Position numbers and translations under genes: made by a program | Notes under the pieces: generated by a model | The model's database searches: none | What the model was told of the DNA's origin: nothing | Seen by the model: the letters and a program-made list of their open reading frames with translations, nothing else | DNA from: Treponema sp. | GTDB taxonomy: Bacteria; Spirochaetota; Spirochaetia; Treponematales; Rectinemataceae | DNA: 9,634 nucleotides | Direction of reading: 5' to 3' | Assembly: GCA_012516755.1 (NCBI GenBank) | Contig: JAAYWE010000107.1 | Span: 1 to 9,634 of the forward strand | Shown here: piece after piece, positions 1-6,787 of the stretch | Layout: each line of letters begins with the position of its first letter | Numbering within the stretch: position 1 is the stretch's first letter

Positions 1-826
1 AGTCCCATGTTTCGATCTTAAAGATACCGTCTGGTATCTTGTTTTGCGCATTCGGATTTCTAAAAAGAATGAAATTTTCCTGTGGGCAATTTGGGCAGTT
101 AAGTACATTAGAAGAAGAGTATATAACTCCAGAAACTCCAGAGTATTGGAGATTAAGAAATGAATTGGCTTCGACAGAGGACAAATTTGATTTCGAGATA
201 GTTGGCTGATATTGGACAAAGTTTCCGTTTTCTGAAAGGACTAAATCTCCCGCTCCGGCAACAATAGAGAAAGCTGCACTTACAGGGAAATCCATTAAGT
301 CTCCATAGTCTGAGAGATCGCAACTTGAAATTGCAATTATATATGGATCGTTGCACCCTATAAGGCCATTTTTCCGATAAAGCTCATACTTTTTAAATTT
401 CTCCCTGAAGGCGGAAGTAAGTCTGAGCAAAAATTGCCTCTTAGGTAGATCTTTTACGATAGGTTTGTTTTTGCGAAATTCCAGTTCGGGCAGTTGGTCT
501 TTGCTCATGCAGCTTCCTCTTGTAGGAGCAATAGCTTCAATAAAAATCGTTGGATTAGAATCGACCATTATATCTGGTCCTTCAGGAGTAGTCTTCTTGC
601 AAACACTTGTTCCACTTTTAATTAAGCCAGCAGCCAGAATTAATTCCCACCATCTTTGCTTAAATTGATTCTGTTTTTGAGCCTGGATAATGAAAGGATT
701 ATCAGCATAGGGAGCGTAAATACTCCAAAAGTACTCGATCTGATCTTTTGCTTTTGAATATTTTTGATCATCTCTCAATTGCGCATAAAGATGATCTTCT
801 TGTTGCTGATAGGGCCTAAAAAACAT
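1..826 (-). CDS. Conserved hypothetical protein, possible PD-(D/E)XK-like fold (3' end cut off by window edge)
   Basis: An open frame of 275 codons runs from an ATG at 826-824 to the left edge without a stop, so the C-terminus lies outside the window. The start is supported by AAGGAGGT about 10 nt upstream. The N-terminal third is polar, with WWE at residues 59-61. It is followed by GPD (83-85) and, after a short strand, FIEAIAP (95-101). The order E61, P84-D85, E97-x-I99 resembles a PD-(D/E)XK nuclease core in which the usual lysine is replaced. A conserved-looking block follows (KRQFLLRLTSAFREKFKKYE, then NDPYIIAIS), as I recall from unnamed bacterial proteins that begin with a WWE segment. 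Function is unassigned; nuclease activity is only a suggestion. It lies downstream of a strong promoter and a small ORF, next to a decayed transposase, so it may be accessory cargo. That it is a real gene is clear from the long frame, good RBS and sensible protein composition. Confidence 0.8.
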   Translation of the reverse strand, partial: MFFRPYQQQEDHLYAQLRDDQKYSKAKDQIEYFWSIYAPYADNPFIIQAQKQNQFKQRWWELILAAGLIKSGTSVCKKTTPEGPDIMVDSNPTIFIEAIAPTRGSCMSKDQLPELEFRKNKPIVKDLPKRQFLLRLTSAFREKFKKYELYRKNGLIGCNDPYIIAISSCDLSDYGDLMDFPVSAAFSIVAGAGDLVLSENGNFVQYQPTISKSNLSSVEANSFLNLQYSGVSGVIYSSSNVLNCPNCPQENFILFRNPNAQNKIPDGIFKIETWD

Positions 827-890
827 TTTCGGATGACCTCCTTCCAATGTTAATTATCTTCAACTCAGCCTCAATATGAGAGATTCTCAT

Positions 891-1052
891 CTACATTATG
901 CAATTCCAATGATTTGCGCTGCAACAAATTCGATCCCGCCAAACAAGCCCATGATGTAAAACATACAAAGCAAAAAAATTATATGGACGAGCCAATCTTG
1001 TCTGATTTAAGAAGATTACATTTCTGACAGAGAATCTGAATATTTTCTTCAC
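891..1052 (-). CDS. Small ORF (53 codons, GTG start), possibly frameshifted remnant of a small membrane protein
   Basis: A GTG at 1052-1050 is preceded at 8 nt by GAGGAGGG and by a near-consensus promoter, so initiation looks deliberate. The product starts MKKIFRFSVRNVIFLNQ. Its second half (rich in H, W and C) looks like out-of-frame sequence. In the +1 frame the same DNA reads LVHIIFLLCMFYIMGLFGG, then IEFVAAQIIGIA and a TAA at 898-896, a natural-looking hydrophobic segment. The simplest reading is a roughly 50-residue single-pass membrane protein broken by one indel near 1000. A programmed +1 shift or a non-conserved leader peptide is also possible. It ends 64 nt before the next gene and probably shares its transcript. 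I do not recognise a family. Confidence 0.35.
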   Translation of the reverse strand: MKKIFRFSVRNVIFLNQTRLARPYNFFALYVLHHGLVWRDRICCSANHWNCIM

Positions 1053-1078
1053 TATTGCTTCCCTCCTCATCTAATAGA

Positions 1079-1107
1079 ATGATATTTATGATGAGCCTCT
1101 ATGTCAA
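1079..1107 (-). promoter_or_regulatory. Sigma70-type promoter for the small ORF and the downstream hypothetical gene
   Basis: On the minus strand, TTGACA (1107-1102, 6/6 match) is followed after 17 bp by TATCAT (1084-1079, 5/6 match). Transcription would start near 1072, just ahead of the GAGGAGGG ribosome site at 1068-1061. It faces away from the transposase remnant, which ends just upstream, and drives the left-edge genes independently of the TRAP/aldolase locus. Confidence 0.65.
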
Positions 1108-1164
1108 AAGCACGAATTGCCTAAAAACTAAAATCTAGTCGATGTTAGATAGCAGTAGCCATAT

Positions 1165-1642
1165 CAGCCATATTCTGCGCGGTGCGGGTACCATAGGACT
1201 TTCTGCTGGTGGACGCGCAAGAGCTCTCCCAGCGCTTCATTCAATTGACGATTCAATATTATTGGATTGTACAGTTCCTTTCGCTGCCCCAATTCTATCC
1301 CTGTCAGCGTCATGCAGAACTGTCAGCTCGCGCGATCCTACAGTGCGCTATCATATCAAACGCAAAGGCTGTGGGCTTTACTCTATCCCGGTCAAAATAC
1401 GTGTGCACTGAAATGAGAAGGCGCAGAGGTGTCTTAACAGCCCTAGTCGTGCGTATGCCCTTGACTTTCAGCGCCTTTTGCGCTGGCTTTAAAAGTATGT
1501 CCGCTTCAGCAGGGCCCATGTGCACCAATAATTCCTGTAGTGCATCATCTATCCCATAATCAGGATCCGTGGACGCACAGAAAAACTCCTCAATGATCGA
1601 AAGGATCAGCGGAACTAAGAGCTTGTCGCTAGGTTTTGTTAT
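1165..1642 (-). pseudogene. Decayed integrase-core (rve/DDE) IS transposase, frameshifted and truncated
   Basis: A 110-codon open frame (1642 down to a TGA at 1312-1310) has the layout of transposases that carry a short helical linker before an integrase catalytic domain. It reads SDKLLVPLILSIIEEF, then ILLKPAQKALKVKG followed by IRTTR, and later KPTAFAFDMIAHC. I align these with family segments I remember as CGKRL..., IDRLLKPxRxxLxLKGRSxTKPG and KPGFVEIDLVAHC. On this reading the D of AFDMIAHC is the first DDE aspartate. The frame then stops, and the homology continues in another frame from 1313 with MTLTGIELGQ, then NRQLNEALGELL, to a TGA at 1167-1165. Upstream of 1642 the frame is closed by stops, so the N-terminus is also broken. 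The second and third catalytic acidic residues are not present. I saw no terminal inverted repeats. Identification rests on remembered family motifs, not a search. Confidence 0.6.
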
Positions 1643-1886
1643 GCATCACGTGAAGCTCAATTTTTTGACCCAGGCTCATTCAAAAGGTATCTGATAAGGC
1701 GGAATGATCAAGGATTATCAAATGGACAAAGATCAAATATATATTGCAGGGAATTCGATAGCGATCTGTCAGTAAGGAAGGCCTGAAGGCAAGAGAAAAT
1801 CAACCAAAAAACAGAGGTTAAGCCGACTAAAAAAGAGAAGCATAAGAAATGAATTATGCATGAGTCGAGAAATTGCGAAGGGTTTT
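1643..1886. other. Gene-free spacer between the transposase remnant and the aldolase locus
   Basis: I see no credible gene here. A short minus-strand run, MSLGQKIELHVMHNKT, followed by a stop (near 1634-1684), may be further debris of the transposase N-terminus. The part next to 1887 is AT-rich and holds the candidate terminator of the transporter/aldolase operon. Confidence 0.4.
1829..1859 (-). terminator. Weak candidate intrinsic terminator after the last aldolase gene
   Basis: About 27 nt past the stop codon, the minus strand forms GCATAA, an 8-nt loop, then TTATGC (1859-1854 with 1845-1840). It is followed directly by TTCTCTTTTTTAG. The position and T-run suit a terminator, but the stem is only 6 bp and AT-rich. 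Confidence 0.4.
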
Positions 1887-2810
1887 TTAGTCTCTATAAG
1901 CCTCCGAAAACCTATGTGATAATCCCATAAGCTGCTCGACTTCGAGGCGCATAGATTCGGTGAATTGCTGGGCATCGACTCGACGAGAAACAAGATTAAT
2001 TGGCAAGCCCTCACGCTGCAGTGCATACATAGCGTTGATGGGGTATATTTGATATTCGATGACGGATGTCAGACCCAGAAAATCCTGAAGCTCGAGTGCT
2101 CCATCTGGCTGGTCGTTCCAGTGTTTGCACATCCATACATAGAGGTCTGAGTGGAAGTGAGTCATAATACCTGAGTACCCTGCTGCTCCTTTCTGCAGCG
2201 ATGCGAGCAGAGTCGCAGCATTTGCATTGAAAAGCTTGAAGTTGCTGCCTTTTGCCGCTTCAATTTTGGCCTGCATATCTCCAACGCGACAGCTTGTATC
2301 TTTCAAGAAACCAAATCGCCTTGTTTTGACAATGAATTGCACAAGATCCGCATTTAGAAGTCGTTTGTATGGAGCAGGGCACTCATAGAAGCCAAGGAGG
2401 ATGTCGTTTTGGAAGGCGGTCAAGAATGCCTCGAGATTTCTCTTGAGAATATCATCACTTTCATAGCGGCCTGCCAGGCGATTTGTCACTAGAATCAATG
2501 CATCAGCGCCTGTATCGGCCATCATCTTGGCTTCTTCGATTTGATCATAGAGTGTATCGGCTACATGCCCAGAGACAAGGACAGGCACTCGACCTTGCGC
2601 AAACTTGATCGACATTCTTGCCAATTCGAGTCGTTCACGCAGCGTCAGATGAAACATCTCGCTCGATTGACAGACTGCAAAGAATCCTGCTACTCCGCGT
2701 GCAATATGCCACTCAATGAGCGCCTCAAGTGCATTCCAGTCGATGCTACCATCTTCCTCATAGGGCGTAATAAGGGTTGGATATACACCGTCGGGAATAG
2801 TCTGTTTCAT
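1887..2810 (-). CDS. Divergent DHDPS/NAL-superfamily aldolase with a CQSSE motif
   Basis: A 307-residue protein, the usual length for this (beta/alpha)8-barrel class I aldolase superfamily. The Schiff-base lysine is K170 in FGFLKDTS and the catalytic tyrosine is Y142 in LGFYECP. The normal pyruvate-binding GSTGE/GTTGE loop is replaced by CQSSE (47-51). The PYYxxP segment is replaced by TNRLAGR (109-115). Both ends of the active site therefore depart from DapA and NanA, so the substrate is probably a different 2-keto acid or 2-keto-3-deoxy sugar acid; which one cannot be told. The start is M at 2810, with GAGG overlapping the TGA of dctM 7 nt upstream. A longer start at 2855 would run back into dctM and has no ribosome site. 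It is the last gene of the transporter operon and is likely translationally coupled to dctM. Confidence 0.85.
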   Translation of the reverse strand: MKQTIPDGVYPTLITPYEEDGSIDWNALEALIEWHIARGVAGFFAVCQSSEMFHLTLRERLELARMSIKFAQGRVPVLVSGHVADTLYDQIEEAKMMADTGADALILVTNRLAGRYESDDILKRNLEAFLTAFQNDILLGFYECPAPYKRLLNADLVQFIVKTRRFGFLKDTSCRVGDMQAKIEAAKGSNFKLFNANAATLLASLQKGAAGYSGIMTHFHSDLYVWMCKHWNDQPDGALELQDFLGLTSVIEYQIYPINAMYALQREGLPINLVSRRVDAQQFTESMRLEVEQLMGLSHRFSEAYRD

Positions 2811-2817
2811 TGTGGCC

Positions 2818-4116
2818 TCATTTATACCCTGATAACTTGGGAATAAAAAGTACAAGATCAGGGATATAGGTTATTAAGAACAAAACAATAATGATAATCA
2901 AAACCATAGGCAATATTTCTCGGATTATATCCTTTAGCGGAGTTCCTGTAAGTCCCGATACCGTAAAGAGTAGCATGCCATATGGTGGAGTCGAAAGTCC
3001 AATCATGAGATTTAGCACCATGACAACGCCAAAATGGACGAGGTCTATCCCTAACTGGCTGAGAATAGGGATTATGATAGGGGTGAATATGAGTTGTATG
3101 GGCGTGGTATCTAGAAAGCAACCCAGAATAAGCAAGGCGATGTTGAGGATTACGAGCATGACATATTTATTCTGGGTTAACCCAAGTAAGAATGTGGCGA
3201 TAACATTGGGTATTTGTTCGATACTGACGATATAAGAAAAGGCAAAGGAGCTTCCGACAAGAAGCGAAAGCGTTCCTGTGGTGCGCACCGCATTGATAAG
3301 GCATTGCTTGAATTCCTTCCAACCAAGCGCTCGGTATACGGACACGGATATGAGTATTCCATAGAAGGCTGCCAAAGCCCCTGCTTCTGTGGGAGTAACA
3401 ACGCCCGTATATATTCCTCCCAGCAAAATTACTACGGTGAAAAGTGCAGGCAAAGCTTGCAAAGCAAATTTCCAGAATTGCCTAGCTGGAAATTGTTTTC
3501 CTTGAGGATAATTCCTTTTATTCGATATAAATGCGTTGTAGATCAGGAGAGCTATGCCAACGAGTAGTCCTGGAATTATCCCTCCCAGGAATAGGTATCC
3601 TATCGATGTACTGGAGAGCATAGCATATACAACCATAGGGATGCTCGGCGGGATAATTGGTCCAATGGTCGCGCTAGCTGCGGTGATGGCACAGGTATAA
3701 GCATCATCATAGCCTTGTTGTTTCATTGCCTGTAATTCCATATTGCCTGGACCTGAGGCATCGGCAAGCGCTGAACCTGTCATTCCAGAGAAAATGATCG
3801 AGTTGATAATGTTGACGTGTGCAAGAGCGCCTTTTCGCTTACCCACGAGCGCGCTAGAAAATGAGAAGATCATTTCAGTTACTTTGCCTGAGTTCATTAT
3901 CTCGGCCATGAAGACAAAAAGTGGTACCGCAATCAGGACAAAGCTCGCATTCAAGTTGGTAAGAAACTGCATAGCGACCATATCTAGCGACGCAGCAGGG
4001 TTGCTCGAAAGGAGAAAATAAAATGCGCTAGACAACATCATGCCTGGCGCAAGGGGAATACCAAGCAGGAATACGGCTACAAACGACAATATGAAAACAA
4101 TAAGTGGGAGGTTCAT
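2818..4116 (-). CDS. dctM: TRAP transporter large permease subunit DctM
   Basis: A 432-residue, very hydrophobic protein matching the 12-helix DctM/SiaM family in length and motifs. These include PLFVFMAEIM near the N-terminal third, SGMTGSALADASGPG, GPIIPPSIPMVVYA, GVVTPTEAGALAAFYG and, near the C-terminus, LSTPPYGMLLF. It forms the ion-coupled channel of a tripartite secondary transporter that takes substrate from the periplasmic binding protein, normally driven by sodium. Its ATG overlaps the dctQ stop codon as ATGA (4116-4113), with GAGGG inside dctQ as ribosome site, so the two permease subunits are translationally coupled. They are separate genes, not fused as in the Haemophilus SiaQM protein. 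The reading frame is intact. Confidence 0.96.
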   Translation of the reverse strand: MNLPLIVFILSFVAVFLLGIPLAPGMMLSSAFYFLLSSNPAASLDMVAMQFLTNLNASFVLIAVPLFVFMAEIMNSGKVTEMIFSFSSALVGKRKGALAHVNIINSIIFSGMTGSALADASGPGNMELQAMKQQGYDDAYTCAITAASATIGPIIPPSIPMVVYAMLSSTSIGYLFLGGIIPGLLVGIALLIYNAFISNKRNYPQGKQFPARQFWKFALQALPALFTVVILLGGIYTGVVTPTEAGALAAFYGILISVSVYRALGWKEFKQCLINAVRTTGTLSLLVGSSFAFSYIVSIEQIPNVIATFLLGLTQNKYVMLVILNIALLILGCFLDTTPIQLIFTPIIIPILSQLGIDLVHFGVVMVLNLMIGLSTPPYGMLLFTVSGLTGTPLKDIIREILPMVLIIIIVLFLITYIPDLVLFIPKLSGYK

Positions 4117-4601
4117 TTAGTCCCTCTGAGCGTGCCGAAATCTTTTGCGATATCAATGCTCAACCTGATAATCATATCGACTAGGTACACGACAAATGGG
4201 AAATACGCGATATTCATGGGAATGCCCAGTGCATCTGATTTCTTATATTGCATGAACTGCACATAATCCCATGAAGGAACTAGGATGATTAAAAAAGCTA
4301 CAAGAAGCAGAGCATTGCCCACAATGCGCATAATGCGCTTTGTCTTTGGTTTGGCAGCATCATAGAGCATTGTGAATGCGACCTGAGTGCCCATTCTCTT
4401 CGAGTAAAGACCACCCAGTAGAGCAGTCCATACAAAGCAAATCAAACTCAATTCTTCTGGCCATAAAAGCGGCTTGAAAAATTTACGTGCGAATATCTGC
4501 AGAACGAAAGAGACGAAAAGCGTACTAAAACTGAGAATAGGTATATAGAGCTCAATGCAGTCTACAAGAAATTTGCATGTCTTTTTCAGCCAAACCGGCA
4601 T
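4113..4601 (-). CDS. dctQ: TRAP transporter small permease subunit DctQ
   Basis: A 162-residue membrane protein with four predicted helices (about residues 15-38, 43-65, 90-112 and 125-148), the normal DctQ pattern. Typical features are ARKFFKPLLWPEELSLICF after helix 1, where PEE is a family hallmark, and GGLYSKRMGTQVAF between helices 2 and 3. It partners DctM in the inner membrane. The start is M at 4601 because AAGGAGGAGG (4615-4606) lies 4 nt before it. An upstream in-frame ATG at 4637 would place this ribosome site inside the gene. Its stop overlaps the dctM start. Confidence 0.93.
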   Translation of the reverse strand: MPVWLKKTCKFLVDCIELYIPILSFSTLFVSFVLQIFARKFFKPLLWPEELSLICFVWTALLGGLYSKRMGTQVAFTMLYDAAKPKTKRIMRIVGNALLLVAFLIILVPSWDYVQFMQYKKSDALGIPMNIAYFPFVVYLVDMIIRLSIDIAKDFGTLRGTK

Positions 4602-4605
4602 AATG

Positions 4606-4615
4606 CCTCCTCCTT
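4606..4615 (-). promoter_or_regulatory. Strong ribosome-binding site that fixes the dctQ start
   Basis: AAGGAGGAGG is followed by CATT and the ATG at 4601. It excludes the longer 4637 start, which has no comparable site. A strong site here would re-recruit ribosomes after the intergenic hairpin. Confidence 0.75.
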
Positions 4616-4671
4616 CAAATACCCTTTCAAAAAGCATCGATACGATATCGACATACTTATTGAATCAAGGC

Positions 4672-4699
4672 TGCCTGCAGCAGATCTCTGCTGCAGGCA
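4672..4699 (-). terminator. Strong intergenic hairpin between dctP and dctQ (attenuator or mRNA-stabilising element)
   Basis: TGCCTGCAGCAG (4672-4683) pairs perfectly with CTGCTGCAGGCA (4688-4699), giving a 12-bp GC-rich stem with a 4-nt loop (ATCT), 11 nt past the dctP stop. The downstream minus-strand sequence has only scattered T residues and no clean T-run. Partial termination or protection of the dctP 3' end is therefore more likely than a full terminator. Such hairpins after binding-protein genes are a known way to make more binding protein than permease. Confidence 0.7.
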
Positions 4700-4710
4700 A
4701 GCTCTAGGTA

Positions 4711-5709
4711 TTATTTCAGTTTTTGTATTTCATCATAGAGAGTGAGGTCCCAATCTTTTGAGATATCTTTGCCTTCTGTGAGATAGAAATTCTTTGCGTA
4801 AGCTGCAAATGCATCGCGATCAGGATTTTCTATGACAACAAGACCTTGCTGGCGGAAGAAATCCAGGATTTCCTTTTCGTTATCGAGATTTGTCTTATCA
4901 CAGACTTGGCGTGCTTTTTCAATCGCTTGCAGAACCCACTCTTGCTGTTGCTTTGTCAGGCTTTGCCATTTTTTCTCATTGATAGAAGGCCATACTGAGT
5001 CAACCAGATGATTTGTGAGGACTATATACTTGGTGACTTCATAGAATTTGGCATTCTTATCTGTTGGGAGAGGATTATCCTGGCCATCAACAGCGCCAGT
5101 TTTGAGACCCATATACAATTCGTTAAAGGCCATTGGGGTCGGGTTTGCTCCAAGAGCTTTGCCCATCGCGATCCAGGTAGGACTCTGCGGAACACGCAAC
5201 TTCACACCTTTCATCTGCTCAGGCTTTGTTACAGGGCCAACTTTTGCTATGAGGTTGAGCTGACGAGTGCCAAGGTAAAAAGCACAGAGTGGCCGAACAC
5301 CGGTCTTCTTGGCCACATCATCGAACATTCTCTTACCAATTGGACCATTGAAGGTCTTAGTCATCTGATCATAGCTTTGGAATGTATAGGCTGCGCCAAA
5401 CATCGAAAGGTAAGGGACAAATTCTGCAAGCCACGATGCGGAACTATAGACCATATCGACTGTTCCCTTACGAATAGCATCCTGCTCGGCCTGCTGGGTA
5501 AAGAGCTTGCCAGAGTCGTAGACATCGACCTGGATTTGTCCGCCAGAAAGTCTCTCAACTTCCTCCTCGAAAACGTACATTGCCTGTGTATGCGCATCTG
5601 TTGGCACACTGACTGAAGTAAAGACAAGCTTAATAGGTTTTTGTTGGGCGAAGGCTGTTGAGCTTGCAAGTAGGAGCAATACCATCATTGCAACAATGGT
5701 TTTCTTCAT
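4711..5709 (-). CDS. dctP: TRAP transporter periplasmic substrate-binding protein DctP
   Basis: A 332-residue protein with a clear signal peptide (MKK, a hydrophobic core, cleavage after AFA at about residue 21). It fits the DctP/SiaP family over its full length. Hallmarks are GTRQ (R149), KLRVP (R172, the arginine that usually binds the substrate carboxylate), NPTPMAFNELYMGLKTGAVD and GQDNPL (N212). These equal R127, R147 and N187 of Haemophilus SiaP. Other SiaP contacts (N10, D49, E67 in its mature numbering, from memory) do not appear conserved: the matching stretches read FTSVSVP, TQQAEQD and VYSSAS. The ligand is surely a carboxylate, but it may not be Neu5Ac. The start is M at 5709, preceded by TAAGGAGGT; an upstream ATG at 5730 would put that site inside the gene. 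It binds ligand in the periplasm and delivers it to DctQM. Confidence 0.95.
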   Translation of the reverse strand: MKKTIVAMMVLLLLASSTAFAQQKPIKLVFTSVSVPTDAHTQAMYVFEEEVERLSGGQIQVDVYDSGKLFTQQAEQDAIRKGTVDMVYSSASWLAEFVPYLSMFGAAYTFQSYDQMTKTFNGPIGKRMFDDVAKKTGVRPLCAFYLGTRQLNLIAKVGPVTKPEQMKGVKLRVPQSPTWIAMGKALGANPTPMAFNELYMGLKTGAVDGQDNPLPTDKNAKFYEVTKYIVLTNHLVDSVWPSINEKKWQSLTKQQQEWVLQAIEKARQVCDKTNLDNEKEILDFFRQQGLVVIENPDRDAFAAYAKNFYLTEGKDISKDWDLTLYDEIQKLK

Positions 5710-5714
5710 AAAAT

Positions 5715-5723
5715 ACCTCCTTA
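5715..5723 (-). promoter_or_regulatory. Ribosome-binding site that fixes the dctP start
   Basis: TAAGGAGGT lies 5 nt before the ATG at 5709 and matches the anti-SD almost fully. It places the start at the MKKTIV signal peptide and not at the ATG at 5730. Confidence 0.8.
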
Positions 5724-5741
5724 TATGCATCCTCTATCTCC

Positions 5742-5799
5742 AGCCGTACAAAAGACGGCTAAATGCCTAGCTATTATCTATACGGCAATAGATATTGCC
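5742..5799 (-). other. Two small hairpins in the leader between the second aldolase gene and dctP
   Basis: Within the 128-nt gap, GGCAAT and ATTGCC (5784-5799, 4-nt loop) and AGCCGT and ACGGCT (5742-5760, 7-nt loop) each form a 6-bp perfect stem. Neither is followed by a T-run on the minus strand. They could be RNA-processing or stabilising elements separating the upstream genes from the highly expressed binding protein. I found no convincing promoter in the gap. Confidence 0.4.
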
Positions 5800-5837
5800 T
5801 TTATCAGTCCAATTGGCGATGTTTAGGTCTGGTTTCT

Positions 5838-6767
5838 TCATTTCCTCAAGAGATCTAGTTGCATCATTGCCAATTGGATATTTTCAATCTCATTTGGAGT
5901 TCCGCATATGAGTGGTGCTCGAGGATATCCAGCATCGAATCCATAAAGTCGAAGCGCTTCTTTCAAGAGGGGAGCGGCATTAATCCTATTATTCTGCCCC
6001 ATGCTCTTCAGGAATGGATAGATTCTCTGCTGCATTTCTGCTGCTGCTTGGACTTTCCCTGTAAGAAAATTATCGATCATGGATCTTATAAGATGTCCTA
6101 TGATATGAGATGATCCTGAAACAACGCCACCTATGCGTTTTTCGCCACCCTGGGCATAAGCTTCAAGGATCATAGTATCATCGCCATTGTAGATGACAAA
6201 ATTTTCAGGTGTGCAATTCAAAAAAGCCGTGATCTGTTTTGGATTCAGCTCAGCTTCCTCTTTGATTCCGACTATATTTGGCTGTTCTGCAAGACGGCTT
6301 ATTGTAGATGGATCAATATTAACACCCGTATAGATAGGAATGTTGTATAGGAGTATGTTGAGAGATACCGATGTCGCTACCTTCATGAAATGGCAATATA
6401 GCTCCTCTTGATTTGGTTTTGTATAATATGGAGATACAATCATAACCGTTTCAAAACCGATTTTTTCGGCTATTTTTGCCAACTGAATTGTTTCGATTGT
6501 AGAAGCTGCTCCGACGCCCGCTATTATGGGGATTCGATCACCGACTTTGTTTTTGACTGTTTCGAATAACCTTACCCTTTCGTCAAACGACATAGCATAA
6601 AATTCGCCCGTTGATCCTGCGAGGACAAGGCTATCACCTTTCTTTTGATCAATAATGAATTCGGCAAGAGCAGCGGTTCTTTCAAAGTCTACTCTGCCAT
6701 CTTCGCAGAAGGATGTAAGCAGAGGTATCAATATCTTTCCATAGCGTTCTTTTTCATATTCTGCCAT
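5838..6767 (-). CDS. DHDPS/NAL-superfamily class I aldolase (DapA-like, probably not biosynthetic DapA)
   Basis: A 309-residue barrel enzyme with the full superfamily signature: GSTGE (51-55) for the pyruvate carboxylate, SPYYTKP (112-118), catalytic Y141 in LLYNIP and Schiff-base K169 in VGIKEE. Automated annotation would call it 4-hydroxy-tetrahydrodipicolinate synthase. However, the arginine of the DapA YNVPxRTG loop (R138 in E. coli), which binds the aspartate-semialdehyde carboxylate, is Y146 here (YNIPIYTG). With its place between an IclR regulator and a TRAP transporter, and with nanA upstream, a catabolic 2-keto acid aldolase or sugar-acid lyase is more likely. The start at 6767 has GGAGGT 5 nt upstream. 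The gene begins 20 nt after the regulator stop and is surely co-transcribed with it. Confidence 0.92.
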   Translation of the reverse strand: MAEYEKERYGKILIPLLTSFCEDGRVDFERTAALAEFIIDQKKGDSLVLAGSTGEFYAMSFDERVRLFETVKNKVGDRIPIIAGVGAASTIETIQLAKIAEKIGFETVMIVSPYYTKPNQEELYCHFMKVATSVSLNILLYNIPIYTGVNIDPSTISRLAEQPNIVGIKEEAELNPKQITAFLNCTPENFVIYNGDDTMILEAYAQGGEKRIGGVVSGSSHIIGHLIRSMIDNFLTGKVQAAAEMQQRIYPFLKSMGQNNRINAAPLLKEALRLYGFDAGYPRAPLICGTPNEIENIQLAMMQLDLLRK

Positions 6768-6787
6768 AAAAACCTCCTTAAATCGGA

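Noticed and set aside
24..41. Short inverted repeat (GATACC...GGTATC)
   Set aside because: A 6-bp stem inside a coding frame, expected by chance; no T-run or regulatory context.
1142..1559. Two overlapping plus-strand open frames of 89 and 116 codons
   Set aside because: They are antisense to the decayed transposase, start without ribosome sites and have a composition typical of shadow frames.
1769..2026. 85-codon minus-strand frame at the end of the last aldolase gene
   Set aside because: It overlaps the aldolase C-terminus in another phase, with no ribosome site and no recognisable motif.
3214..3567. 117-codon plus-strand open frame
   Set aside because: Antisense shadow of dctM, whose frame is intact and shows family motifs throughout.
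5008..5616. 202-codon plus-strand open frame
   Set aside because: It lies wholly antisense to dctP, which has a signal peptide, family motifs and an excellent ribosome site. Its product has no recognisable features.
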